Part shown: one piece after another, positions 18,130-25,853 of the stretch
How the letters are laid out: each line of letters begins with the position of its first letter
How positions within the stretch are numbered: the stretch's first letter is position 1
NCBI RefSeq assembly: GCF_005871205.1
Contig: NZ_SWKM01000011.1
Location: 868,001-932,000, forward strand
Length of the DNA stretch: 64,000 bases
Source: Marinobacter alexandrii
Lineage (GTDB): Bacteria > Pseudomonadota > Gammaproteobacteria > Pseudomonadales > Oleiphilaceae
Direction of reading: 5' to 3'
The notes under the pieces: generated by a model
What the model saw: only the letters and a program-made list of their open reading frames with translations
Databases searched by the model: none
Told to the model about the DNA's origin: nothing
Position numbers and translations under genes: made by a program

Positions 18130-18768
18130 ATGCATGTGTTCATAGCAGGAGCCAACGGGCAAATCGGACAACACCTGTTGCAGGAAATGGCCAACAGCAA
18201 TCATGAAGCACGTGCGCTGATCCGGCACCCGGACCAGGGGCCGGATTTGCAGCAGCTGGGCGCCACGGAAACCGTGGTGGGCGATCTTGAACACGACTGC
18301 AGCGAGGCCATGAGAGGCTGCGACGCGGTTATTTTTACTGCAGGCTCCGGCCCTCACACCGGGCCGGATAAAACCATTGATGTGGATCAGGACGGCGCTA
18401 TCCGGCTGGTGGATACCGCCAGGGCCATGGGCATCAAACGGTTCATCATGGTGAGCAGTATGCGTGCGGAGGAGCCGGAAAAAGGGCCGGAAAAACTCAA
18501 GCACTACCTTTGGGCCAAGCACAACGCCGATGAACACCTGAAGAACAGCGGCCTGAATTACACCATTGTGCGGCCGGGCCGGCTCATCGATAACGACGGC
18601 TCCGGCAATGTTGCGCTAAGTGCCAGGCTGGAGGAGTTTGGTGAGATCCCGCGCCAGGATGTTGCCCGCGTGCTGCTGGCGGTGCTGGACTCAGACAACA
18701 CCGCCGACACTGTGTTCGATGTGGTATCGGGCGATACGCCGGTGGCCGAGGCAGTGGCCAAACTGTAA
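18130..18768 (+). CDS. NAD(P)-binding SDR-like protein (atypical, NmrA-like)
   Basis: 212 residues with an N-terminal Rossmann motif GANGQIGQHLL (GxxGxxG, residues 7-13) and AVIFTAGSG near residue 74. The fold is that of short atypical SDR proteins (BVR-B/YwnB-like). Instead of the classic YxxxK it has 'EKLKHYLWAKHNADEHLKNSGLNYTIVRPGRL', where Y and K lie in the expected helix. The substrate is unknown; family members include flavin/biliverdin reductases and redox sensors. AGGAGAGCC lies near the ATG. Confidence 0.8.
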   Translation: MHVFIAGANGQIGQHLLQEMANSNHEARALIRHPDQGPDLQQLGATETVVGDLEHDCSEAMRGCDAVIFTAGSGPHTGPDKTIDVDQDGAIRLVDTARAMGIKRFIMVSSMRAEEPEKGPEKLKHYLWAKHNADEHLKNSGLNYTIVRPGRLIDNDGSGNVALSARLEEFGEIPRQDVARVLLAVLDSDNTADTVFDVVSGDTPVAEAVAKL

Positions 18769-18837
18769 TAGCGCCCCCACGTTACCTGGCCCAGCTCCAA
18801 CTTCGGGCAGGGCCAGGGGACAATCATTCGTTCGGTA

Positions 18838-19689
18838 CTACCAACTGAGCCTTATACTTCCGAAGAGGGCATCGCCCAAGCGCGTATCCAGGGTACCTTC
18901 CTCGAAATCCCGATACCGGACACGGGTGTCGATACTCGCACCAATTCCCAGGGTCACCGCTGGCCAGCGTTCATCACCTGGACGGATTCGGTAGGTCAGC
19001 TCGGTTCGCCACTCGCGCAGGTAGAGCGTGCTTTTGGTTGCCTGCGCTTTATCCAGGGTGGCCCAGCGATCCCCCATGCGCTCCACTCGAAATTCCCACC
19101 GATTACCGGGGCCTTGCCATCGCAACCGTACCGGTAGATTCATCAGCCAGTGGCCCCTGGTGTTCTTGTGCTCCCAGCGAATTCGGGGAAGCCAGCGGAA
19201 CGAGCCAAAACGATGATCGCCCCCGACGCCCAGGCTTAGGCGAGAGCCCTCGTTCAAGGCCCGGAATGCCGCCACGCGGCCATTCAGCACTTCTCTATGA
19301 AAGGCTTGGTCCTTGAACATATTGGAGGTGCCGGCGAGGCCAGCCCGTGCCTCTACACGGTAAGACCCATGATGCCAGTCACCTCCGAAGGTCGCCCGAT
19401 GCAGGTGGCCATTGTGCGCAGGGTCACCGGTGCGGATGCGCAGGGCCTGGTAATCGTAATCAAGGCCAAACGAGCCGGCGGGGGCTCGGCGACGCCAGCC
19501 CAATCCCCGCTGAACGCGAGACACGTCGTCTGCCGCCGGCGTATCGCCTTGCCAGTCGTAGGATTGCCACTGGCGATAAAGCAGGTAGGCGTGATCTGAG
19601 GCGTAGCTGGCGCGAGGCAGGACCAGGGCGGCTGTCAGAAGAACCACCAGAGGAAGAAAGCACGGTGTCGGCGGACCTGTGAATTGCAT
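18838..19689 (-). CDS. Predicted outer-membrane beta-barrel protein
   Basis: 283 residues with a signal peptide (LPLVVLLTAALVLPRASYASD). The mature part is rich in alternating aromatic/arginine strands (YRVEARAGLAG, RWLPRIRWEHK, WLMNLPVRLRWQG, WRTELTYRIRP) and ends in an aromatic residue (IRLSW), the signal for the BAM machinery. The number of candidate strands fits a 10-12-stranded barrel. There is no detectable enzyme motif. It is convergent with the SDR gene and divergent from the VWA-like gene. The function is unknown. Confidence 0.68.
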   Translation of the reverse strand: MQFTGPPTPCFLPLVVLLTAALVLPRASYASDHAYLLYRQWQSYDWQGDTPAADDVSRVQRGLGWRRRAPAGSFGLDYDYQALRIRTGDPAHNGHLHRATFGGDWHHGSYRVEARAGLAGTSNMFKDQAFHREVLNGRVAAFRALNEGSRLSLGVGGDHRFGSFRWLPRIRWEHKNTRGHWLMNLPVRLRWQGPGNRWEFRVERMGDRWATLDKAQATKSTLYLREWRTELTYRIRPGDERWPAVTLGIGASIDTRVRYRDFEEGTLDTRLGDALFGSIRLSW

Positions 19690-19748
19690 GGTATTTGCCC
19701 TACGCTTGTAGCCATAATGTTGTCAGCCCAAGCGGTGTTCAGACGCCT

Positions 19749-20444
19749 ATGTCCGATAAAGAGCTTCGCACTAAATCCGATAAACAGTCTATCGAACAGT
19801 TTATTCATCAGGTCCAGAAACTGCCCAAGGATGGCGGTGTTAAGGGGCGACTGATCTTCGCATTGGACGCCACTGCCAGCCGGGAGGCAACCTGGGATGA
19901 GGCCTGTCACCTGCAGAGCGAGCTGTTTCTTGCAGCTCAGGATTTGGGCGGCCTGGCCATTCAGCTGTGTTACTACCGCGGTTTTCGTGAGTTCAAGGCG
20001 ACCGGGTTTGTCACTGAAACCGGCCAGCTGCTGGGCCTGATGAACGGCGTGTCCTGCCTGGGTGGCCGCACCCAGATCAGCCGAGTACTGGCTCACGCCG
20101 TGAACGAAACCCGCACCCAGCCTGTGAAAGCCGTGGTGTTTATCGGCGATTGCTGCGAGGAACCGGTGGACGAGCTCTGCCATACCGCCGGTGAACTGGG
20201 CATGCTGCGCACCCCAGTGTTCATGTTCCATGAGGGCGACGATGCCCATGCCCGGGTGGTGTTCCAGCAGGTGAGCAAGCTCTCTGGCGGCGCTTACGCC
20301 CCCTTTGATCGCAACAGCCCGCAGATGTTGAAGGATCTTATGGCCGCTGTGGCGGTCTATGCGTCCGGGGGAGCCAAGGCGTTAGAGGATTTTTCCAGCC
20401 GCAGTTCTCCAGAAGTGAAGCGCCTGACTAAGCAAATCAGATAA
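19749..20444 (+). CDS. VWA-like domain protein with variant MIDAS
   Basis: 231 residues. The core has a von Willebrand A fold: RLIFALDATASREATWDEA carries DxTxS in place of DxSxS at the metal site. LCYYRGFREF, LGGRTQISRVLAHAVNE (the Thr position) and AVVFIGDCCEE (the Asp position) follow. The start at 19749 (MSDKELRTKSD) is preferred over 19695, which adds an unsupported Cys-rich stretch. There is no signal peptide, so it is cytosolic. The J-domain membrane protein follows within 45 bases, and the two probably form a unit. This looks like a stand-alone VWA protein rather than part of a MoxR or tellurite system. Confidence 0.7.
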   Translation: MSDKELRTKSDKQSIEQFIHQVQKLPKDGGVKGRLIFALDATASREATWDEACHLQSELFLAAQDLGGLAIQLCYYRGFREFKATGFVTETGQLLGLMNGVSCLGGRTQISRVLAHAVNETRTQPVKAVVFIGDCCEEPVDELCHTAGELGMLRTPVFMFHEGDDAHARVVFQQVSKLSGGAYAPFDRNSPQMLKDLMAAVAVYASGGAKALEDFSSRSSPEVKRLTKQIR

Positions 20445-20488
20445 GGTAGATAGCAGACAATGGTGGGCCAATTAGCCCGGAGTTCCGA

Positions 20489-21220
20489 GTGCAGATAACG
20501 CTACTTTTTCTCGTGATGTCGTTGTTTGCGGCTTTGTGGTTGCGCAGCCTGCCGCGGAAACAACGTGGGCCGGCTGCCATCAGATTGTCGTTAATCGTGG
20601 GTGTCGCGATTGTCGTGCTGCTGGCTGTGACTGGCCGTTTGCATGCCCTTTTTGTCTTGGCGGCTTTTCTGTATCCGTTGTTGCGCCGGGTGCTTCCAGC
20701 ACTATTGATGGGTCGCATGGCGGGAGCGGGCATGGGCGGCGCCAAGGCTAGGCCCGGCAACCAGTCCCATGTTTCCAGTGAAGTCCTCGAAATGAGTCTG
20801 GACCACGATTCCGGAACCATGGACGGCACCATCCTGAAGGGCCCCATGGCCGGTCGGGCTCTGTCGGACCTGGGCGAGACTGAGTTCCTTGAGCTGTTAC
20901 GCTATTGCCGGACGCAGGATGAGGATTCGGCCAGGCTCTTGGAAACCTACCTTGATCGCCGGTTTGGGGACTCCTGGCGTGCGGATGATCAGGCTGATTC
21001 TGAAAGCGGAGAATCTGCTGAAGGCGGCAATGGTGGCAATGCCAGCGGCCCGCTGACCGAGAGTGAAGCACTGGATATCCTGGGCCTGGAACCTGGTGCC
21101 AGCCGGGAAGAGATCATCCAGGCGCACCGCCGGATGATGCAAAAAGTGCATCCGGATCACGGTGGCAGCAACTATCTGGCCGCGCGAATCAATGAAGCAA
21201 AAGAGTGTTTGCTGGGTTGA
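20489..21220 (+). CDS. Membrane-anchored J-domain protein (DjlA/Tim14-like layout)
   Basis: 243 residues from a GTG start (CGGAG upstream). Two N-terminal membrane helices (about 2-18 and 30-55) and a Gly/Met-rich stretch come first. A soluble middle region follows (SLDHDSGTMDGTILKGPMAGRALSDLGETEFLELLRYC). The C-terminal J-domain reads EALDILGLEPGASREEIIQAHRRMMQKVHPDHGGSNYLAARINEAKECLLG and contains the HPD tripeptide that stimulates DnaK ATPase. The domain order (membrane, then C-terminal J) recalls Tim14/DjlC-like co-chaperones. It probably recruits DnaK to the inner membrane for a client that may include the neighbouring VWA-like protein. Confidence 0.82.
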   Translation: MQITLLFLVMSLFAALWLRSLPRKQRGPAAIRLSLIVGVAIVVLLAVTGRLHALFVLAAFLYPLLRRVLPALLMGRMAGAGMGGAKARPGNQSHVSSEVLEMSLDHDSGTMDGTILKGPMAGRALSDLGETEFLELLRYCRTQDEDSARLLETYLDRRFGDSWRADDQADSESGESAEGGNGGNASGPLTESEALDILGLEPGASREEIIQAHRRMMQKVHPDHGGSNYLAARINEAKECLLG

Positions 21221-22306
21221 TTACTTTAGGTTGCCCCCAGCTTCCACCCGGCTCAAAAACGCGCCGATGTTTTCGAACGCCTCTTCCGCTTCTGGCAACA
21301 GCGGGGTAAACAGGTGCCAGACATGCACCATGTCCGGCCAGGTTTTCAGTTCCACCGGCGAAGCAGCAGCCCGCGCTTTCTCAACATAGCGCTGGGCGTT
21401 TTCCAGCAGCAGTTCCGATTCGCTGGCGTGGATCAGCGTAGGCGGCAGCCCGTGTAGCCTTCCCCGCAGGGGCGATGCCATCGGGCTTGTGGGCAGTAAC
21501 CGCATGCCCAGCACGGTTCCCCACCACAGCAGAGGCATGGGTATCCGGGCCATTTTTTTCACGGTCGGCCCCAGCATGACATCGGATTCCAGGTTGGCGC
21601 GGCTGCCCAGAGAGGTCAGCATCAGTTCGGTGGACGGTGACAGGGCAATCGCGGCGGTCGGTGCTTGCAGGCCCTGATCCCGTATCCAGGCGATCAGGCC
21701 CAGGGTGTGGCTGCCACCGGCAGAGTCGCCGGCAATCACCAGGAAATCGGCTGCAGTTGTTCCGTCCGGGCCGTTGTCCAGTAGCCAGCGATAGGCCCGC
21801 TGGCAATCGATGATGCCGTCCAGGTAGCGGTTTTCCGGCATCAGCCGGTAATCGATCGCGAATACGCAGGCCTGAGTGAGCCGCGACAACCGGTCGGTAA
21901 TGGCGCGATGGCTTTTGGGGCTGCCAGCGATCCAGGAGCCACCGTGAATGTAGAGAATGCGGCGCTCGGGTTTTGCCCCGGGCGCGATAACCCACTCACC
22001 TCTGGGTGAACCACTGGCCGGTGATCGGATGTCCGAGGCCAGTTCCAGGTCATCGCTCATGCTGTCCATGTACGTCCGCAATGCTTTGACTCGGGCAAAC
22101 CCATGCAGACCGTCAGCGGCTGCGTGCATGCCCTGAACTATTTCCAGAACCTTTTGGCGAGCGGCATCGTGTTGCTGGGGAGAAGGTGGCTCAGCTTGAT
22201 CCCTTGTGCTTCGCTTCCGGCGAACGAAAAACACCACGGCAGTGATCAGCGCGACCATGAACAGGCCAAACCACATCATTGCGAACCAGGCCATTCCGAA
22301 TATCAT
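21221..22306 (-). CDS. Alpha/beta hydrolase, hormone-sensitive-lipase-like esterase
   Basis: 361 residues. An N-terminal membrane anchor (about 1-28) precedes a catalytic domain with the oxyanion motif HGGSW (about residue 116) and the nucleophile motif GDSAGG. 'LIHASESELLLENAQRYVEKA' carries the acid and 'DMVHVWHLF' the histidine. These are the hallmarks of the HSL/GDSAG family of esterases and lipases. The enzyme would sit on the membrane facing one compartment. It is convergent with the J-domain gene with no gap. The ester substrate is unknown. Confidence 0.82.
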   Translation of the reverse strand: MIFGMAWFAMMWFGLFMVALITAVVFFVRRKRSTRDQAEPPSPQQHDAARQKVLEIVQGMHAAADGLHGFARVKALRTYMDSMSDDLELASDIRSPASGSPRGEWVIAPGAKPERRILYIHGGSWIAGSPKSHRAITDRLSRLTQACVFAIDYRLMPENRYLDGIIDCQRAYRWLLDNGPDGTTAADFLVIAGDSAGGSHTLGLIAWIRDQGLQAPTAAIALSPSTELMLTSLGSRANLESDVMLGPTVKKMARIPMPLLWWGTVLGMRLLPTSPMASPLRGRLHGLPPTLIHASESELLLENAQRYVEKARAAASPVELKTWPDMVHVWHLFTPLLPEAEEAFENIGAFLSRVEAGGNLK

Positions 22307-22503
22307 AGTCAGTCCTTAAGCGGCACCATCCCGAAAATGGGTTACTTTGCCATACTAATTCAGTTGCTCAGTATCTCAACAATGCAATATTCAGGACTGT
22401 CTGGATTTCGATGCGTGGCATCTGCAAAATACGCTTTTTTGTTAACAGTTTTGCCAGAATCGCTGAGTGGCGGGACCGATTTTATCAGTAGGGATTTAGG
22501 ACA

Positions 22504-23136
22504 TTGGATCATAGAGGATTGCTTGCCGCCTGGAGCGACGATAAGGGCTTCGGCTTCATAACCCCAGCCATAGGCGGCGAGCGCGTATTCGCCCACATCA
22601 GCGCCTATGCCGGGCGTGGCCGGCCATCGGCAAACCGGGAAGTGAAGTACTCGCTCACGGAAGATCCACAAGGCCGAATACGGGCTGGGCAGTTTAAGTA
22701 CACAGGTATTGGGCAACTCGGTGCGAGAGTCGCGCCTGGATTCTGGTTGGCGCTAATAGTTGCGGTTGGAGTGATTGGCGGGTTGGGTAGTGCTCATGCG
22801 TTCGGTTACATGCCGATGATTGTGCCGGCGGCTTACGCGGCAATGAGTCTGCTCGCATTGATCATGTACGCGATCGACAAAGCGGCTGCGGTGAAAGGCA
22901 GACGGCGGGTGCCGGAGAGTCGTCTGCACTTGTTTGAATTGCTCTGTGGTTGGCCCGGGGCCTTGATCGGCCAGCAGCTTTTTCACCACAAAACCCGTAA
23001 GAGGTCGCTTCAGCTCGGCTTCTGGCTATGTGTCATTCTGAACGTTGGTGTGCTCGGCTGGCTACTGCTTTGCCCACAGGCGACGCTTGTTCGGGGAGTG
23101 CTCGGAATCGAGCCTCTGGAATTGGGTTGGTGGTGA
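22504..23136 (+). CDS. Cold-shock domain fused to DUF1294 membrane domain
   Basis: About 210 residues from a TTG start; a stop codon lies five codons upstream in frame. Residues 1-60 form a cold-shock nucleic-acid-binding fold (GLLAAWSDDKGFGFITPAIGGERVFAHISAY, with the RNP-like GFGFI and VFAHIS). The C-terminal part is a DUF1294 module with four hydrophobic segments and the motif 'DKAAAVKGRRRVPESRLHLFELLCGWPGALIGQQLFHHKTRKRS'. The pairing of an RNA-binding CSD with a small membrane domain is seen in many proteobacteria. The role is unknown. Confidence 0.8.
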   Translation: MDHRGLLAAWSDDKGFGFITPAIGGERVFAHISAYAGRGRPSANREVKYSLTEDPQGRIRAGQFKYTGIGQLGARVAPGFWLALIVAVGVIGGLGSAHAFGYMPMIVPAAYAAMSLLALIMYAIDKAAAVKGRRRVPESRLHLFELLCGWPGALIGQQLFHHKTRKRSLQLGFWLCVILNVGVLGWLLLCPQATLVRGVLGIEPLELGWW

Positions 23137-23166
23137 CTTCCCTGTTCACCAACCCGCCTATGAGCC

Positions 23167-23595
23167 CTAGTCTTTTGCAAACAGCTGACCCATGTCTTTG
23201 AAGGCTTTGAACTCAAGCGCATTGCCGCAGGGGTCGAACAGGAACATGGTCGCCTGTTCGCCCACCTGTCCCTGAAACCGCACATAGGGCTCGATCACGA
23301 ACTCCGTGCCCCTGGCCTTCAATCGCTCGGCCAGTGCCTCCCACTTGTCCCAGTCCAGCACCACGCCAAAATGCGGCACCGGTACGTCGTGCCCGTCCAC
23401 GGAATTGCTGTGGGCGTTCTCCTGGGACGCGGTTTTCGGGTGTTCGTGGATGACCAGCTGGTGGCCGTAGAAGTTGAAGTCTACCCAATGGTCGCTGGAG
23501 CGCCCTTCTTCAAGGCCAAACACCTCGCCGTAAAAGGTCCGGGCGGCCGCCAGGTCGTACACGGGAATTGCCAGATGGAACGGTGACAGGCTCAT
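23167..23595 (-). CDS. VOC-family (glyoxalase/bleomycin-resistance fold) protein
   Basis: 142 residues. It starts [29 protein letters not shown], the usual first beta-alpha-beta-beta-beta unit of a vicinal-oxygen-chelate protein, with the metal-binding His at position 7. A second unit contains [15 protein letters not shown] and ends '[16 protein letters not shown]', with the Glu ligand near the C-terminus. The substrate is not evident; homologues are often annotated as dioxygenase- or glyoxalase-like. It lies 35 bases from ytoQ and may be in the same unit. Confidence 0.83.
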   Translation of the reverse strand: MSLSPFHLAIPVYDLAAARTFYGEVFGLEEGRSSDHWVDFNFYGHQLVIHEHPKTASQENAHSNSVDGHDVPVPHFGVVLDWDKWEALAERLKARGTEFVIEPYVRFQGQVGEQATMFLFDPCGNALEFKAFKDMGQLFAKD

Positions 23596-23630
23596 GGATA
23601 ACTCCTTCAGACCTAGTTGTTTAGACCCAG

Positions 23631-24074
23631 TTACCTGGCGCTGGTAACGTATTTCAGCACTTCAACCACTTGCTCAGGTGTTTGCGCCCAGGCCATGGCC
23701 GCAGCGTCGACTTCCTTGAGCGGGTGGATGATGTCGTCGTTGTGCAGGGTGACATAGGGCGTGCCCATGGCCGCGCAGTAGCCTGCATCAAAGGCGGCAT
23801 TCCATTGCTTGTACTTGTCGCCAAAACGAATGATGGCCAGGTCGCATTGCTCCAGCATGGTCTTGGTGCGAATGCTGTTCACCTTTGAGGACTGGTGGTC
23901 GCGCCAGAAGGGCACGTCTGGCTTGCCCAGGACATCACCGGCGGCATCGCTGGCCTCGTGATTGGTAACCGGGGCGGTGAATTCCACCGGCAGTCCAGCG
24001 GCTTCTGCGCCGGCCTGAATCTGCTCGCGCCAGTCGGTGTGGATTTCGCCGGAAAGATAAACGGTCCAGATCAT
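23631..24074 (-). CDS. ytoQ: YtoQ family protein
   Basis: 147 residues starting [19 protein letters not shown], the conserved opening of YtoQ proteins, with GAGGAAA upstream of the ATG at 24074. The frame extends to 24185 but without support. Further conserved pieces are [44 protein letters not shown] and [10 protein letters not shown]. The fold resembles nucleoside 2-deoxyribosyltransferases (conserved acidic residue in NAAFDAGYC), but no activity is proven for the family. It is cytosolic. Confidence 0.85.
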   Translation of the reverse strand: MIWTVYLSGEIHTDWREQIQAGAEAAGLPVEFTAPVTNHEASDAAGDVLGKPDVPFWRDHQSSKVNSIRTKTMLEQCDLAIIRFGDKYKQWNAAFDAGYCAAMGTPYVTLHNDDIIHPLKEVDAAAMAWAQTPEQVVEVLKYVTSAR

Positions 24075-24300
24075 GGAGGTTTCCTCAGTTGGTGTCGGAA
24101 CGGGTCGGTCTACGACCATGGAAAAGCGGAGCCCTATCATACGTGAGCCGAAGACCGGATGCCCATTTCTGGCTTTAACCTCCACCTAACGCCTATCAGA
24201 AGGTGCTAGCGGCCGTGAGTAGGCTGTCGTTGCTCCTGATCGGCGACAAAAAGGGCAAGCTGATGGTGATGTTCTGAGCGGATGTGGGCTTCTGTTGGGA

Positions 24301-24336
24301 TAAAACTGAGCTCGCGGTTGGCGTTCCGCGAGCTCA
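24301..24336 (-). terminator. Intrinsic terminator after the 118-aa gene
   Basis: Read on the minus strand, an 11-bp perfect stem (TGAGCTCGCGG and its complement) with an 8-nt loop is followed by TTTTA. It lies about 25 bases after the stop of the gene at 24359-24715. Confidence 0.8.
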
Positions 24337-24358
24337 GCTCTGGTTGGGGTCCTGAGCT

Positions 24359-24715
24359 CTAACGCGCATCGATGCCAGCCTGAGTGCGGATTGACTGGTT
24401 GAAATCGGGCTGCGATGTCCGACTTTGGCCTTTAACCTGGACAGGCAGCTGAAACACATGGTGGGCTCTTGATCCGAAGGGATCGACGGCCGAATCGATG
24501 TATTCATAGCTTTCTGGAACCGCCCTGCCGGGCAGCGCGACCCGAAAATTCCGGGTAATAGCTTTGCGCGACGTATAGGGCGATTGCTCTACCCATAAAT
24601 AAACACCTTTTGCACCGACAAGGTATTCACAGAATACGGCGCGGAAATCGGGCATCAACTTGATCGCAGTGGGCTCCTGGCCGTAGTGGATAAGGTACTT
24701 GTCGATGGTTTTCAT
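24359..24715 (-). CDS. Conserved hypothetical protein, 118 aa
   Basis: The start at 24715 is chosen because AGGAGG lies eight bases upstream; an in-frame ATG at 24721 would leave only two bases. The product MKTIDKYLIHYGQEPTAIKLMP is soluble, with a mixed alpha/beta pattern (FRAVFCEYLVGAKGVYLWVEQS, NFRVALPGRAVPESYEYIDSA) and no signal peptide. The C-terminal 30 residues are polar and probably disordered. The family is not recognised. The strong ribosome-binding site and a good terminator support a real, independently transcribed gene. Confidence 0.6.
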   Translation of the reverse strand: MKTIDKYLIHYGQEPTAIKLMPDFRAVFCEYLVGAKGVYLWVEQSPYTSRKAITRNFRVALPGRAVPESYEYIDSAVDPFGSRAHHVFQLPVQVKGQSRTSQPDFNQSIRTQAGIDAR

Positions 24716-24864
24716 TGGCATTGCCTCCTGTCAGTGTCCTAGACATGGTTACTTCATGGCGAGGCAAAGAAAACCGGTTTTTTTGGGGTTTATGCTCCAT
24801 TTTTTTCGATGATCTCGGGCCCGTGCCTTTAGCGAGCCCGAGATCATCAGTCGCGAATGCTGTA

Positions 24865-25533
24865 TCAATTGCTTTGCTTCAGCCCCATCTCCCAGAAGTC
24901 GATCTCAAGCCGGGTGGCGTCACTGAAGATACGGGTGAGTTGTTGGAACCGGGTGTCGGAGACATCGGCCAGCCGCTCATCCAACCAGTGAATCTCCGCC
25001 TGCATGGCGTCTTGGAATTCCTCGCTCTCGTACATGGCAATCCAGGCGTCATAGGGATTGCTGTCGCCCCGGACGGTGTTGGCGCGGCTGTTTAACCAGT
25101 TGGCAATTTCGCCATAGCCCACCATGCAAGGTGACAGTGCCACATGCAGATCCAGCAGATCCCCCCGGTTGCCGGTGTCGAGCACATACCGTGTGTAGGC
25201 GAGGGTGGCCCGAGCTTCTGGCAGGTTGGCCAGCTCTTCCTCAGAAATGCCCCATTCCTGGCAGTAGCTGATGTGCAGGTCCAGCTCTACGTCCACGATG
25301 GCCTGCAGTCCGTCTTTGGCCTGTTTCAGATCCGACAGAGTCGGGCTTTTGTAGGCGGCCAGGGCATAGGCCCGAGCGAACTGGATCAGGAAAAGGTAAT
25401 CCTGTTTCAGATAATGCTGAAACGCCTCCGGGGCCAGCGCGGCATCACCAAGCTGCTGAACGAAGTCGTGTTCGATGTAGTCACGCCACTCGGCCTGGCA
25501 ACTCTTTTTAAGATCTTCAAACTGGTACGGCAT
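24865..25533 (-). CDS. tenA: TenA-type thiaminase II
   Basis: 222 residues, all helical, matching TenA. Asp45 (LKQDYLFL), Cys136 in 'ALSPCMVGYGEIA' (the nucleophile), Tyr140 and the C-terminal Glu in 'DATRLEIDFWEMG' form the active site. TenA hydrolyses degraded thiamin pyrimidines, notably aminopyrimidine, to salvage HMP for thiamin synthesis. No TPP riboswitch precedes it, and no other thi gene is nearby. It follows the small protein at 25564 on the same strand. It could belong to the TenA_E (aminopyrimidine amidohydrolase) subgroup, but the Cys is present. Confidence 0.9.
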   Translation of the reverse strand: MPYQFEDLKKSCQAEWRDYIEHDFVQQLGDAALAPEAFQHYLKQDYLFLIQFARAYALAAYKSPTLSDLKQAKDGLQAIVDVELDLHISYCQEWGISEEELANLPEARATLAYTRYVLDTGNRGDLLDLHVALSPCMVGYGEIANWLNSRANTVRGDSNPYDAWIAMYESEEFQDAMQAEIHWLDERLADVSDTRFQQLTRIFSDATRLEIDFWEMGLKQSN

Positions 25534-25563
25534 TGGGTCTCCAAAATATGGGACTGGGGCGTG

Positions 25564-25776
25564 TCAGTAGCACGAATTGGGTGATGAGTCCGGGTTGATG
25601 TCGCCGGCCACTTCTTCCGGATCGATGCCGTGGCTGATCAGAACTTCCCGCACAAAGTTAACCTGGGCCAGGATTCTTTCGGCATCGTCGCCGTACTCAA
25701 ACCGGTTGATCTCTACCGGTTGCGGCATGAAGGTGAAGGCGGTTTTCAGTGCAGTGAGGGTGTCTTTGTCGGCCAT
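25564..25776 (-). CDS. Small acidic protein, 70 aa
   Basis: The product (MADKDTLTALKTAFTFMPQP, then EINRFEYGDDAERILAQVNFVREVL) is a soluble helical protein ending in a polar CY tail. AAGGAGTATCCCC precedes the ATG. It lies about 75 bases downstream of phaC and 30 bases upstream of tenA on the same strand. It shows no phasin motif and is shorter than phasins. The family is not recognised. Confidence 0.55.
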   Translation of the reverse strand: MADKDTLTALKTAFTFMPQPVEINRFEYGDDAERILAQVNFVREVLISHGIDPEEVAGDINPDSSPNSCY

Positions 25777-25853
25777 TGGGGATACTCCTTGCCATGCTGT
25801 TTATGTGGCTGCATGGAAGGAGTATACCCAAGCCTGTGGTCTGGTTCAGGGCT

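Noticed and set aside
18838-19689. Plus-strand frames opposite the outer-membrane barrel gene
   Set aside because: Arg/Pro-rich shadow frames; the minus-strand protein has a signal peptide and barrel pattern.
24186-24300. Open stretch reading roughly LLLIGDKKGKLMVMF
   Set aside because: Too short, no start signals; could be a decayed C-terminus but nothing supports a family.
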